Below are positions 8,121 to 17,252 of a stretch of DNA of 64,000 nucleotides, one piece after another (positions within the stretch are counted from its first letter, which is position 1; every line of letters starts with the position of its first letter). A program made the translations under genes and the position numbers. Source of the stretch: Dyella_D sp052115385. GTDB lineage: Bacteria > Pseudomonadota > Gammaproteobacteria > Xanthomonadales > Rhodanobacteraceae. Under the pieces are notes generated by a model, which was not told the DNA's origin, ran no database searches, and worked only from the letters and a program-made list of their open reading frames with translations. Where the stretch lies: positions 62,001 through 126,000 of the forward strand of contig NZ_JBFRGP010000014.1 of NCBI RefSeq assembly GCF_052115385.1. Reading direction: 5' to 3'.

Positions 8121-9139
8121 ACGCCAACGACGCAACTTCACCCCGCTCGTTGCCCGCCAGCGCCGAAGCCTGGCTGGCCCGCCTGCACGCACCGGACTGC
8201 GGCCCCAGCGAACGCGCGGCGTTCGAGCGCTGGCGCGCGCAGCACCCCGCCAATGCGCAGGCCTACGCACAGGCCGAACGCCTGCACGCCAACGCCGCCC
8301 TGCTCGCCGGCGATCCGCTGCTGCGCGCGGCGGGCCTGGCCGCGCGGCGGCGCACCGCGGCGCGGCGCGACCGGCGCCGCCTGCTGACACGGCTGCTGCC
8401 GGTGGCCGCGGCGGCCTCGGTGCTGCTGGCCTTTGGCCTGCCCTATCTGCTGCGCCGTTCGCCGGCCGAAAACGGCGGCTTCTCGCGCCGCTACGCCAGC
8501 GCCACCGAGCTGCCGCGAAAGCTGACGCTGGACGACGGCACGCTGATGATCCTGGATGCCGACTCCACCGTGACCACCCATTTCGACGCACAACGGCGCC
8601 TGGTCACGCTGGAACGCGGGCGCGCCGAGTTCTCGGTGGCACACGCCGCTGCGCCGTTCGAGGTGCATGCCGGCGGCAACGTGATCCGCGATACCGGCAC
8701 GGTGTTCCAGGTGAGCAAGGAACGCGACGCCGTAGTGGTGGGCCTGCTCGACGGTTCGGTGCTGGTCACCCACGGCGCGCAGACGCAGGCACTGTCGCCC
8801 GCGCAGCAGCTGCGCATCGCCGCCGACGGCAGCAGCGCCGTGGTCGGCGCGCTGGACACCCAGGCCGTGCTGGCCTGGGGCCAGGGCGAGCTGGTGTTCC
8901 GCCAGCGCCGGCTGGATTCGCTGCTGCTGGAAATGAATCGCTACTCGGACACCAAGCTGCTGCTGGGCGATCAGCGCCTGGCCGACCTGCGCATCAGCGG
9001 CAGTTTCCATGCCGGCGACCAGCAGGCCCTGGTCAAGGCGCTGGATGCCGGCTGGGATTTACGCGCCGTGACCACCGGAAACAACGAGCTGACCCTCTAC
9101 CCCGGCCAGGCCACGAACGCCGGAGGCGCGCGCCACTGA
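8117..9139 (+). CDS. FecR-type transmembrane anti-sigma factor
   Basis: A 340-residue protein. The N-terminal cytoplasmic part has the DUF4880-like pattern (AEAWLARLHAPDCGPSERAA, then ERWRAQHPANAQAYA). One membrane helix lies at about residues 96-115 (LLPVAAAASVLLAFGLPYLL). The periplasmic FecR domain runs from about 130 to 235 and includes LTLDDGTLMILDADSTV, the LVTLERGRAEF strand and DTGTVFQV. A short C-terminal DUF4974-like domain follows. It should hold the sigma factor inactive and relay receptor occupancy across the inner membrane. The start overlaps the sigma stop (ATGA), which fits stoichiometric co-translation. Confidence 0.92.
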   Translation: MNANDATSPRSLPASAEAWLARLHAPDCGPSERAAFERWRAQHPANAQAYAQAERLHANAALLAGDPLLRAAGLAARRRTAARRDRRRLLTRLLPVAAAASVLLAFGLPYLLRRSPAENGGFSRRYASATELPRKLTLDDGTLMILDADSTVTTHFDAQRRLVTLERGRAEFSVAHAAAPFEVHAGGNVIRDTGTVFQVSKERDAVVVGLLDGSVLVTHGAQTQALSPAQQLRIAADGSSAVVGALDTQAVLAWGQGELVFRQRRLDSLLLEMNRYSDTKLLLGDQRLADLRISGSFHAGDQQALVKALDAGWDLRAVTTGNNELTLYPGQATNAGGARH

Positions 9140-9188
9140 GTAACCCGCGCCGTCCCGCGTTGTCGCAACCTCGGCGCAGTTAAACCGC

Positions 9189-12050
9189 ATGCGCGCAGGC
9201 AAGGTGTTTCCGCTTCTGGCCGCGGCCCTGGTGCTGCTGCTGTTGCCGGTGTGCGCCGCGCTGGCCACGGAGGAGCGCGACTACCGCATCGCCGCCGGCA
9301 CGCTGGACGATGGGCTGCGTGCGTTCGCCTCGCAGAGCGGCACGCAGCTGCTGTACGCGCCGGAGATCGTGATCGGGCGGCACCACCCGAGCCTGAGCGG
9401 ACATTACTCGGCCGACCACGCGCTGCAGCAACTGCTGCGCGGCAGCGGTCTGCGCGCGGTGGCGGTCGACGAGCACACCTATGTGCTGAAGGCCACCGCG
9501 GTCGCCACCGTGGCGATCCCTGCGCAGGATCTGCCACCGATCGAGCGCCCCTCGCCGGCGCCGCGCCTGGCGCCGGTGGAAGTGACCGGCACGCACATCC
9601 GCCGCACCGACGTGGAAACCGCATCGCCGTTGACCGTGATCGATCGCGAACAGATCGAACGCAGCGGCTACCAGACCTTGTTCGATCTGCTGCGCGCGCA
9701 GCCCGGCATCCGCGTCAGCAACGCACCGGTGGCCATGACCGAAGGCGAGCTGTATCAGAACAACGGCCTGGCCACGGCCACCGGCGCGGCGTCGGTGGAT
9801 CTGCGCGGGCTGGGTTCGTCCGCCACGCTGTTCCTGGTCGACGGCCAGCGCATGGCCGGCTACGGCCTGAGCCAGAACAACTTCAACACGGTCAACGATC
9901 TCAACAGCATCCCGCTAGCCCTGGTCGAACGGGTGGAGATCCTGCGCGACGGCGCGTCGGCGATCTATGGCTCCGACGCCATGGCCGGCGTGATCAACGT
10001 GATCATGCGCAAGGACGCGCCCGGGCTGAACCTCAGCAGCAGCTATGGCGTCTCCGACCGCGGCGACGCGCGGCAGCGGCGCGTCACCGCCAGTGCCGGC
10101 GGCATGCTCGGCCACGAGCTGCATGCCCTGGTCAGCGTGGATTACCTGGAACGGCAACCGCTGCTCGGCGGCGCGCGCGACTGGAGCCGGCAGCGCCAGG
10201 CCGGCGGCGACGACAGCAGCGGCGACGCCAGCGCCTTCGTGCTGGACGGCGCCAACCTGCGCTACCTGGCGGGCGGCTGTTCGAACCGGCAGCGCAATGG
10301 CAGCGGCGTGTGCATCGACGACGACGCGCAGCTGACCAGCCTGCAGACCGGCCTGCTCAGCCGCTCGCTGTTCGCACACCTGGACCGGCGCTTCGGCACG
10401 CTGCAGGCGTATGCCGACCTGCGCTGGACCAAGATCGACCAGCGCCAGCAGATGGCGCCGCTGCGCGACAGCTTCATGCTGCCGGCGGCGCACCCGGACA
10501 ACCGCAGCGGCGACGACGAGCCGATCTACGACCACAGCTTCAGCGACCTCGGCCCGGTGCGCGACCTCTCCGTGTCGACCAACCGCTTCGTCACGCTCGG
10601 CCTGAAGGGCCATTGGGACGAGTGGGACTGGGACGTGCATGCCAACGACCAGCGCAACCGCAGCGACGACGAGCTGCGCGGGCTGCTGCGCGTGGACAGT
10701 TTCGCCAAGTCGTTGCGCTCGGGTGCGTTCCGCCTGGATGCGCCCAACGATGCCGACGTGGTGCAGGCGATCTCACCCGTGCTGATGCGCCACGCGACCG
10801 CCGCCAAGACCAGCCTGAGCGTGCAGCTGACCGGGCCGCTGATGCAGTTGCCGCATGGCCCCTTGTCGATGGCGATCGGCGCGGAAACCTGGCGCGACCG
10901 CCTCGACGACCGCCCCGACCCGCTGCTGCTGCGCAACCTGGTGCAGCAGTTCGACAGCCCCTACGAGCGCCACGAGAACCGCCACAGCCTGGCCGCCTAT
11001 ACCGAGTTCAATGCGCCGATCACCGCGCGCCTGCAGGCCAACATGGCCTGGCGGCTGGACCGCACGCAGCCCTATGGCGCGGCCATCTCGCCCAAGCTCG
11101 GCCTGAAATGGGATGTGCGCGATGACCTGAGCCTGCGCGGCACCTGGGCCAAGGGTTATCGCGCACCGACCCTGCTGCAGCTCAGCCGCCCGCCGGTGCT
11201 CGCGGCCACCCGCTTCATCACCCAGGTGGCCAACAGCGTGCTGCCCTGCGTCAATGCCACGCCGGCCACCGACGACACCTCGTTCTGCCAGGTGCAGGCC
11301 AACTCGGTCAGCAATCCGAAGCTGCGGCCGGAGACCTCGCGCAGCTATACCTTGGGCGTGGTGTGGGCACCGAGCAGCGCATTCGGCGCGGCGCTGGATT
11401 TCTATCGCATCCGCCGCGACCACGAGATCATCCCGCTGCCGCTCAGCTATGCGCTGCTGCATCCGGACAGCTACCCGCAGCTGTTCCAGCGCAATCGCCG
11501 CGGCGTGCTGTACGCGCTCAACCAGCAACTGGTGAACCTCGGTCATACCGAGGCGCGCACCATCGACCTGGATCTGCGCTATCGCCACCAGACCGCCAAC
11601 TACGGTCGCTACGACATCCATCTGGGCGTCGATTACCTGGACCGCCTGGATCGCGAGATGATCGCCGGCGACCCCTCGATGCGCTATGCAGGCTATGCCT
11701 CGCAGCCGCGCGTCAGCGCGCTGGCCAGCCTCGACTGGACGTATCGCCACTGGAGCCTCGGCGGCAATCTGCGTTTTACCGGGCATTATCGCTACGAGCC
11801 GTATGCGGGCAGTCCGCTGATCTGCCCGGACGATTTGCAGCAGAACGACAAGTGCAAGACGCCGTCCTTCAGCGTGCTCGACCTGCATGCCGCGTACAGC
11901 GGCATCCCGCACTGGTCGCTGACCCTCAACGTGCACAACGCGCTCGATCACCAGCCGGTCTATTACGGCTCGCCCGGCATTGCATACAACCCGATGTTCG
12001 ACGATGTGGTCGGTCGCTATTACCTTATCGGCATAAGCTACCAGCCTTGA
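9189..12050 (+). CDS. TonB-dependent outer-membrane receptor/transducer with N-terminal STN domain
   Basis: A 953-residue outer-membrane protein. The signal peptide spans residues 1-26. An STN (secretin/TonB N-terminus) domain occupies about 30-102 (DYRIAAGTLDDGLRAFASQS and on to HTYVLKA). A linker and TonB-box-like strand (APVEVTGTHI, about 128-137) precede the plug domain (about 141-265, with VERVEILRDGASAIYGSDAM). The rest is a 22-strand-type beta barrel whose C-terminus reads YYLIGISYQP. The STN domain marks it as a transducer that signals to FecR. The substrate cannot be read from the sequence; the neighbouring secreted subtilases make a peptide or protein-derived ligand a reasonable guess, but that is inference. 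The ATG at 9189 follows FecR by 49 nt without a clear SD. Confidence 0.92.
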   Translation: MRAGKVFPLLAAALVLLLLPVCAALATEERDYRIAAGTLDDGLRAFASQSGTQLLYAPEIVIGRHHPSLSGHYSADHALQQLLRGSGLRAVAVDEHTYVLKATAVATVAIPAQDLPPIERPSPAPRLAPVEVTGTHIRRTDVETASPLTVIDREQIERSGYQTLFDLLRAQPGIRVSNAPVAMTEGELYQNNGLATATGAASVDLRGLGSSATLFLVDGQRMAGYGLSQNNFNTVNDLNSIPLALVERVEILRDGASAIYGSDAMAGVINVIMRKDAPGLNLSSSYGVSDRGDARQRRVTASAGGMLGHELHALVSVDYLERQPLLGGARDWSRQRQAGGDDSSGDASAFVLDGANLRYLAGGCSNRQRNGSGVCIDDDAQLTSLQTGLLSRSLFAHLDRRFGTLQAYADLRWTKIDQRQQMAPLRDSFMLPAAHPDNRSGDDEPIYDHSFSDLGPVRDLSVSTNRFVTLGLKGHWDEWDWDVHANDQRNRSDDELRGLLRVDSFAKSLRSGAFRLDAPNDADVVQAISPVLMRHATAAKTSLSVQLTGPLMQLPHGPLSMAIGAETWRDRLDDRPDPLLLRNLVQQFDSPYERHENRHSLAAYTEFNAPITARLQANMAWRLDRTQPYGAAISPKLGLKWDVRDDLSLRGTWAKGYRAPTLLQLSRPPVLAATRFITQVANSVLPCVNATPATDDTSFCQVQANSVSNPKLRPETSRSYTLGVVWAPSSAFGAALDFYRIRRDHEIIPLPLSYALLHPDSYPQLFQRNRRGVLYALNQQLVNLGHTEARTIDLDLRYRHQTANYGRYDIHLGVDYLDRLDREMIAGDPSMRYAGYASQPRVSALASLDWTYRHWSLGGNLRFTGHYRYEPYAGSPLICPDDLQQNDKCKTPSFSVLDLHAAYSGIPHWSLTLNVHNALDHQPVYYGSPGIAYNPMFDDVVGRYYLIGISYQP

Positions 12051-12056
12051 TGCATG

Positions 12057-12086
12057 TGGACGTCCATCGCGATTTGGACGTCCAAA
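12057..12086. promoter_or_regulatory. Paired palindromic operator-like sites before subtilase copy B
   Basis: Two palindromes share the core GGACGTCC: a 10-bp one at 12057-12066 and a perfect 14-bp one at 12073-12086 (TTTGGACGTCCAAA). Their centres are 18 bp apart. They sit just after the receptor stop codon and about 90 bp before the subtilase B start. A near-identical 14-mer (one mismatch) is found at 21905-21918 before the third receptor. The GACGTC core resembles MetJ met-boxes, but the regulator is not identified. Confidence 0.5.
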
Positions 12087-12175
12087 TGAAATCAAGGGTA
12101 GGGGTAAAGCACCGGCATGGCGTTTCCCATAAGGCGAGGGCATTCCGTCCCGCCTTTTGACAAGGAAACCCCAAC

Positions 12176-14203
12176 ATGCAAAAGCCCGCCCCTTTGGCCC
12201 TGGCGTTGGCGCTGTCCGTGGCGCTCAGCGGTAGCGCGTTCGCACAGGAACAGCTCCAGGGCAACAACGCGCCCAGCGGACTCTCCGCGCAGGCGCGCTC
12301 CAGCGGCACCAATGCCAAGCTCGACAACGCGCTGCTGCGCCTCAAGCAGCAGGCCGCCGCGCCAGCCACGCTCGGCAGCTCGGCCTTGCCGGCCAGCAGC
12401 AGCACGTCGCGGGGGGCCAGGTCGGCGCGCTCGGTCGCGCCGGAAAACTACGTGACGGTGGACATCGTCGCCAAGGGCAATGTCGCCACGCCGCGCGCGC
12501 AGCTGGAACAACTGGGCTTTCGCACCGACGCGGTGTATCGCAACGATATCGGCGGACGCCTGCCGGTGTCGCAGATCGACCAGGCAGCGACGCTGCCCGG
12601 CGTCATCACCATCAGCGTGCCCGAGAAGCGCACCCGTTCGGGCAATGTGAATTCGCAGGGCGACGCGGCACAGCGCAGCAAGGCGCTGCGCGACGTGGCG
12701 CTGGTGCGTCCGGCAACGCCGCAGGAGCCGAACCCGCCGCACGTCGACGGCACCGGCCTGACCATCGGCGTGATCTCCGACAGCTTCAACTGCCTGGCGG
12801 GAAAGGACGACGACATCGACAGCGACGACCTGCCGGCGGATACCACGGTGGTCAAGGAGGCCAGCGATTGCGTCAACGCCGGCACCGACGAAGGCCGCGC
12901 CATGGCCCAGATCATCCATGACGTGGCGCCCGGCGCCAGCATCGCGTTCTATTCGCCCGATACCATGGCCGACTTCGCGCAGGGCATAAAAACGCTGGCG
13001 CTGCCAGCCGACAAGGTCGACGCGAACGGCCGCCACGGTGGCGGCGCGCAGATCATCGTCGACGACCTGAGCTTCTTCGCCGAGCCGCTGTACCAGGAAG
13101 GCATCGTCGGCGCCGCGATCGACGACGTGGCCACCACCTACGGCACGGCCTACTTCACCGCCGCCGGCAACGACGCCAACAGCGGCCACGCGGCCTACGA
13201 CAACAACGCCGCCGCCTTCGCCGCCGCCGCGGTAAAGCGTGCCGCGGGCGCCAAGAGCGATCCGCTCAATCTCGGCGAGCGCCTGTTCAACTTCGATGCC
13301 AGCGGCGCCAGCACGCTCAACAATCTGCCGTTCACCATCGCCGCCGGCTCGCGGCAGCATCCGAACACCACGCGCGTCGCCGTGTATTGGGATCAGCCGA
13401 TGACGCCGCCCAATGCCACCAGCTCGCTGAACCTGTGCGTGGGCGATGCCAACGGCAAGCCGCTGGCCGTCAACCTGTGCACCGGGCCGAGCGTGATCGG
13501 GCAGCCGGCGCACGCGATCCTCAGCGTCACCAACAGCGGCGCGGCGATCAACGGCAGCCTGCGCCTGGGACTTGCCGGCGGCGCGGCGCCAGGGCGCGTG
13601 CATCTGATCGTGATCGGCGGCGGTTCCACCATCAATCGCTACGGCACCGACACCGGCACCATCTATGGCCATCCGCTGTCGCCCAATGCGCAGGCGGTCG
13701 GCGCCGCCGATTACTTCAAGACGCCGCATTGCAATGCCGGCTTGCGCACCGCCACGCTGGAGTCGTACTCCTCCTTCGGCGGCACGCCGCTGTTGTTCGA
13801 CAACAATGGCGCGGCGCTGGCGCAGGTCGCGGTGCCGCAGAAGCCGGACATCGTGGCGCCGGATGGCGTGACCACCAACTTCTTCGGCATGGCCAGCCTG
13901 GACGCCGGCGCAGCCAATTCGCTGATCGCCGATTGCCGCACCTATCCGGACTTCCTCGCGTTCCAGTTCTACGGCACGTCGGCGGCGGCTCCGCATGCGG
14001 CGGCGGTGGCTGCACTGTTATGGCAGGCGCAGCCGACGGCCACCAAGACACAGTTGTACAGCGCGTTGCAGGGTTCGGCGCTCGATATGGGTGCAGCGGG
14101 GTTTGATTATCACTCGGGGTATGGGTTTATCCAGGCGGATCAGGCGCTGGCGCGGTTGCGTACGAATCTGCAGAAAGCGGTGGCGAATAAGAAGAAGCCC
14201 TGA
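12176..14203 (+). CDS. Secreted subtilisin-fold (S8-like) protein with Glu at the usual His position, copy B
   Basis: A 675-residue secreted paralogue of the protein at 5198-7168, similar along its whole length. The signal peptide ends near AFAQ (residue 24). A propeptide-like region covers about 92-155 and the subtilase domain about 191-665. Key positions are D202 (GVISDSF), E239 in the segment TDEGRAMAQIIHDVAPGA (replacing the subtilase His), N332 (AAGNDA) and S602 (GTSAAAPH). Four or more cysteines are shared with copy A, suggesting conserved disulphides. It differs mainly in a longer Ala/Ser-rich stretch at residues 60-90. An SD (AAGGA) lies 10 nt before the ATG. It follows the TonB receptor by 125 bp, which include the paired palindromes. 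Proteolytic activity is unproven. Confidence 0.85.
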   Translation: MQKPAPLALALALSVALSGSAFAQEQLQGNNAPSGLSAQARSSGTNAKLDNALLRLKQQAAAPATLGSSALPASSSTSRGARSARSVAPENYVTVDIVAKGNVATPRAQLEQLGFRTDAVYRNDIGGRLPVSQIDQAATLPGVITISVPEKRTRSGNVNSQGDAAQRSKALRDVALVRPATPQEPNPPHVDGTGLTIGVISDSFNCLAGKDDDIDSDDLPADTTVVKEASDCVNAGTDEGRAMAQIIHDVAPGASIAFYSPDTMADFAQGIKTLALPADKVDANGRHGGGAQIIVDDLSFFAEPLYQEGIVGAAIDDVATTYGTAYFTAAGNDANSGHAAYDNNAAAFAAAAVKRAAGAKSDPLNLGERLFNFDASGASTLNNLPFTIAAGSRQHPNTTRVAVYWDQPMTPPNATSSLNLCVGDANGKPLAVNLCTGPSVIGQPAHAILSVTNSGAAINGSLRLGLAGGAAPGRVHLIVIGGGSTINRYGTDTGTIYGHPLSPNAQAVGAADYFKTPHCNAGLRTATLESYSSFGGTPLLFDNNGAALAQVAVPQKPDIVAPDGVTTNFFGMASLDAGAANSLIADCRTYPDFLAFQFYGTSAAAPHAAAVAALLWQAQPTATKTQLYSALQGSALDMGAAGFDYHSGYGFIQADQALARLRTNLQKAVANKKKP

Positions 14204-14218
14204 GCCTATCGGAGGAAC

Positions 14219-14328
14219 CCTTCTCCCTCCGGGAGAAGGTGGCGGCAGCCGGATGAGGGTACGGGCGGAGTGAAGCACTTCGCTCCGCCCGTACCCTCAC
14301 CCCAACCCCTCTCCCGGAGGGAGAGGGG
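14219..14328. repeat. Palindromic intergenic element with three hairpins
   Basis: A block of three adjacent inverted repeats: 14219-14226/14230-14237 (8-bp stem), a long one 14255-14275/14278-14298 (16-bp perfect outer stem plus an inner GAAG/CTTC), and 14306-14315/14319-14328 (10-bp stem, GC-rich). It starts 15 nt after the subtilase B stop. The last hairpin could act as a terminator. The style (CCCTCACCCC, CTCCCGGAGGGAG) is that of dispersed REP-like elements in Xanthomonadales and relatives. Confidence 0.7.
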
Positions 14329-14618
14329 CTTTGCGTTGAAGCACCATGATGCGAAACAACTGACGCGAGGCTTGCGAAGAATCATCAGTACACATAGGCA
14401 AATTACGTAAGCACCAACGCAATACGTCACGACCATGTGAAGCGATGTGTCGCATACGCCGCTTCGTCTACGCATTTGATGATGGTGTTCGCGCTTTAGG
14501 AACATCTGCGCTTGACATGATTTTTCTCGCAGCGCACGTTCGGACCCGGGAGGCGGCAGTCGCATGTTCATGCGTGCTGCCAGGTTGTCGTCTCGTACGA
14601 CTTCATCGGGAGAAGTGC
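14329..14618. other. Intergenic region before the second TonB-dependent receptor
   Basis: About 290 bp of noticeably lower GC than the surroundings, with no convincing gene. A TTGACA hexamer at 14512-14517 could be a -35 element for the receptor, but I see no good -10 at the right distance. The receptor frame is open from 14445, but the upstream part lacks coding character and a signal peptide. Confidence 0.4.
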
Positions 14619-17150
14619 ATGTCACGTCGTTATGTGTCGCGTCCGCAAGGACGCGTCTGGGTCAGTGCGCGCCATTGCGGCATGGCCATGCTGGGATTGT
14701 CGATGGTGTTCGCCGCGCAGGCGCAGGACAGCGCGCCAACGGATCAACAAAAAGCCAAGACGCTCGAAGGCGTACAAGTCATCGGTTCGCGCGCGAAAGA
14801 CCGCACGGCAGCAGAAACACCGGCGCCGGTCGACGTCATCGGTCGCGAGCAGCTGGAAAGCGCCGGCGTGGTCGAAGTCGGCCAGGCGCTGCAGATGCTG
14901 GAGCCGAGCTTCAACTTCTCGCGCACCTTCGTCAGCGACGGTACCGATACCATCCGCCCGGCTACGTTGCGCGGCCTGGGTCCCGACCAGGTGCTGGTGC
15001 TGGTCAACGGCAAGCGGCGGCACCAGCAGGCGCTGGTCAACGTGCAGCAGACCATCGGCCGCGGCTCGGCCGGCACGGATATCAACGCGATCCCGATCTC
15101 CGCGATCGAACGCATCGAAGTGCTGCGCGACGGCGCCGCGGCGCAGTACGGTTCCGATGCGATCTCCGGCGTGATCAATATCGTGCTGAAGAAGCAGGTC
15201 GGCGAGACCACCGGCTCGGTGACCGCCGGGCAGACCTACAAGGGCGACGGCTTCACCCGCCAGGGCGGCATCAATACCGGCTTCCGCCTGGGCCAGGACG
15301 GTTATCTGAATCTGACCGCGGAATATCGCCATCGCGATCCCACCAATCGCGCCGGCCCGGATTCGCTGCGCGTGAGTCCGCCGCGCGTGACGCAGAAGCT
15401 TGGCGACGCCGATACCAAGGACGCTTATTTCTGGCTCAACGGTGGGCTGCCCATCGCCGGTGGCGAGCTGTATTGGTTCGGCGGCATCTCGCAGCGCAAG
15501 GGCGATTCATTCGGCTTCTTCCGGCCGGCCGGCGACAACCGCACCATTCCATCGCTGTATCCGAACGGCTTCCTGCCGAATATCGCCACCAACGTGAAAG
15601 ACGCTTCGCTCGCGGTGGGTTATCGCGGGCCCTTGGGCGACAAGTGGGACTACGACATCTCGCTGATCCACGGCCGCAGCCAGTTCGCTTTCGACGAGCG
15701 CAACTCGGCCAACGTGAGCTGGTGGTATGAGCCACGCGATCCGACCAACCCCGCCGCCGGCATCTACGGCGCCTCGCCGACCTCGGCCAACACCGGCACG
15801 CTGCGGCTCAACGAGACCACCTTCAATGCCGACGTGCGCGGTCCGATCGACTGGGGCGTCGGCCACGATGCCTTGAATCTCGCCGTGGGCTTCGAGTGGC
15901 GGCGCGACAGTTACCAGATCCTGCCGGGCGATCCGGTGTCGTACACCTATGGCCGCACCGACAACCGCGGCATTCCGATCTATGGCCAGACCGGCGATAT
16001 CGCACAGCCGGGCATGCAAGGCTTTCCCGGCTTCTCGCCGACGGAAGCGGTGAACCTGGGGCGCCACAACATCGCGTTCTATCTGGATGCCGAATCGCAG
16101 GTGACCCAGCGCGTGCTGCTCGGCGCCGCCGTGCGGCACGAGCATTATTCGGACTTCGGCGGCACCACCACCGGCAAGGTCTCGCTGCGCTTCGACGCCA
16201 ACGACAGCTTCGCCGTACGCGGCACGCTCGCCACCGGCTTCCGCGCACCGGGCGTGCAGCAGCTGTTCTACAGCCAGCGCTCGACCAACCTGGACCCGAG
16301 CGGCACGCTCACCGACACGCTGACCGCGCGGCAGAACAGCGCCGTCACGCGCGCCTTCGGCATCCAGCCGCTGAAGCAGGAGACCTCGCGCAGCGGCACC
16401 GCGGGCATCGTCTACAAGCCCGGCAACGATTTCACCTTGACCGTCGACGTGTTCCGCATCGACATCAAGAACCGCATCATCTTCTCCAGCAATATCGTGC
16501 CGGAGAGCGTGGGCACCGACGGCAACGCCTGCGCGGCGAACAATGCCAACTGCCCGATCCGCGGCATCCTGCAGCCGTTCGGCGTGGGCCAGGTGCTGTT
16601 CTTCACCAATGCCATCGACACCCGCACCAAGGGTATCGACGTGGTGGTGGAGAAGGGTTTCCGCTTCGACGACAACTCCGCGCTCGACCTGACCGCGCTG
16701 CTCAACTACAACAAGACCGAGGTCACCAAGCGCAAGTCGCAGTCCGCGATCCTGCCGCCGGACAAGCTGTTCGACGACACCCAGGTGACCCTGATCGAGC
16801 ACGGCCAGCCGCGCGTGCACCATATTCTGCAGGGCGTCTACCGCACCGGGCCGTGGGACTTCACCCTGCGCGGCAACTACTTCGGCCCGGTCAGCGGCCA
16901 GGGCTTCACGCCCGGCATCATCCAGACCTGGAGCGGCAAGTGGCTGGCCGACACGGCGGTGGGCTACCGCTTCTCGCGCAACCTGAAGCTGACCGTGGGC
17001 GCGGACAACGTGTTCGACACCTATCCGGACAAGTGGAATCCGAAGACGGGCGCGCCGTTTCCGCAGCTGGGCTTCGTGTACGGCTGGGAGACGCTGCCGT
17101 TCGGCGTGAACGGCGGGTATTACTACGCGCGACTGGATTTCAAGTTCTAA
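14619..17150 (+). CDS. TonB-dependent outer-membrane receptor
   Basis: An 843-residue receptor without an STN domain. The ATG at 14619 has a strong SD (GGAGAAG) and gives a signal peptide ending VFAAQAQ (about residue 35). A TonB-box-like strand (LEGVQVIGSR) is followed by the plug domain (about 62-170), with VLVLVNGKRRHQQALVNVQ and IERIEVLRDGAAAQYGSDAI. The barrel has conserved strands such as LRFDANDSFAVRGTLATGFR and ends in Phe (YYYARLDFKF), as needed for BamA recognition. No regulator, periplasmic partner or inner-membrane transporter lies next to it, so the ligand is unknown. It stands alone between an intergenic palindrome and a convergent-gene repeat. Confidence 0.92.
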   Translation: MSRRYVSRPQGRVWVSARHCGMAMLGLSMVFAAQAQDSAPTDQQKAKTLEGVQVIGSRAKDRTAAETPAPVDVIGREQLESAGVVEVGQALQMLEPSFNFSRTFVSDGTDTIRPATLRGLGPDQVLVLVNGKRRHQQALVNVQQTIGRGSAGTDINAIPISAIERIEVLRDGAAAQYGSDAISGVINIVLKKQVGETTGSVTAGQTYKGDGFTRQGGINTGFRLGQDGYLNLTAEYRHRDPTNRAGPDSLRVSPPRVTQKLGDADTKDAYFWLNGGLPIAGGELYWFGGISQRKGDSFGFFRPAGDNRTIPSLYPNGFLPNIATNVKDASLAVGYRGPLGDKWDYDISLIHGRSQFAFDERNSANVSWWYEPRDPTNPAAGIYGASPTSANTGTLRLNETTFNADVRGPIDWGVGHDALNLAVGFEWRRDSYQILPGDPVSYTYGRTDNRGIPIYGQTGDIAQPGMQGFPGFSPTEAVNLGRHNIAFYLDAESQVTQRVLLGAAVRHEHYSDFGGTTTGKVSLRFDANDSFAVRGTLATGFRAPGVQQLFYSQRSTNLDPSGTLTDTLTARQNSAVTRAFGIQPLKQETSRSGTAGIVYKPGNDFTLTVDVFRIDIKNRIIFSSNIVPESVGTDGNACAANNANCPIRGILQPFGVGQVLFFTNAIDTRTKGIDVVVEKGFRFDDNSALDLTALLNYNKTEVTKRKSQSAILPPDKLFDDTQVTLIEHGQPRVHHILQGVYRTGPWDFTLRGNYFGPVSGQGFTPGIIQTWSGKWLADTAVGYRFSRNLKLTVGADNVFDTYPDKWNPKTGAPFPQLGFVYGWETLPFGVNGGYYYARLDFKF

Positions 17151-17160
17151 GCGCGACGCC

Positions 17161-17252
17161 GTAGGTTGGGGTGAGCCGCAGGCGAACCCCAACATGGCAA
17201 CGTTCAAGCGTCTCGCATGGTTGGGGTTCGCCTGCGGCTTACCCCAACCTAG
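17161..17252. repeat. Convergent-gene inverted repeat, family A copy 1
   Basis: A 33-nt left arm (17161-17193) and a 33-nt right arm (17220-17252) are inverted with two mismatches around a 26-nt loop. The arms carry the cores TTGGGGTGAGCC and GGCGAACCCCAAC. The element begins 10 nt after the receptor stop and its right end contains the TAG stop of the convergent VOC gene. Related copies lie at 18752-18844 and 44864-44943. It could form a bidirectional terminator-like hairpin. Confidence 0.9.

Noticed and set aside
5198..14203. Lasso-peptide or other RiPP cluster suggested by FecI/FecR/TonB receptor plus peptidase
   Set aside because: No precursor peptide, macrolactam synthetase or B-protein was found, and the peptidase-like proteins are subtilase-fold rather than lasso isopeptidases.
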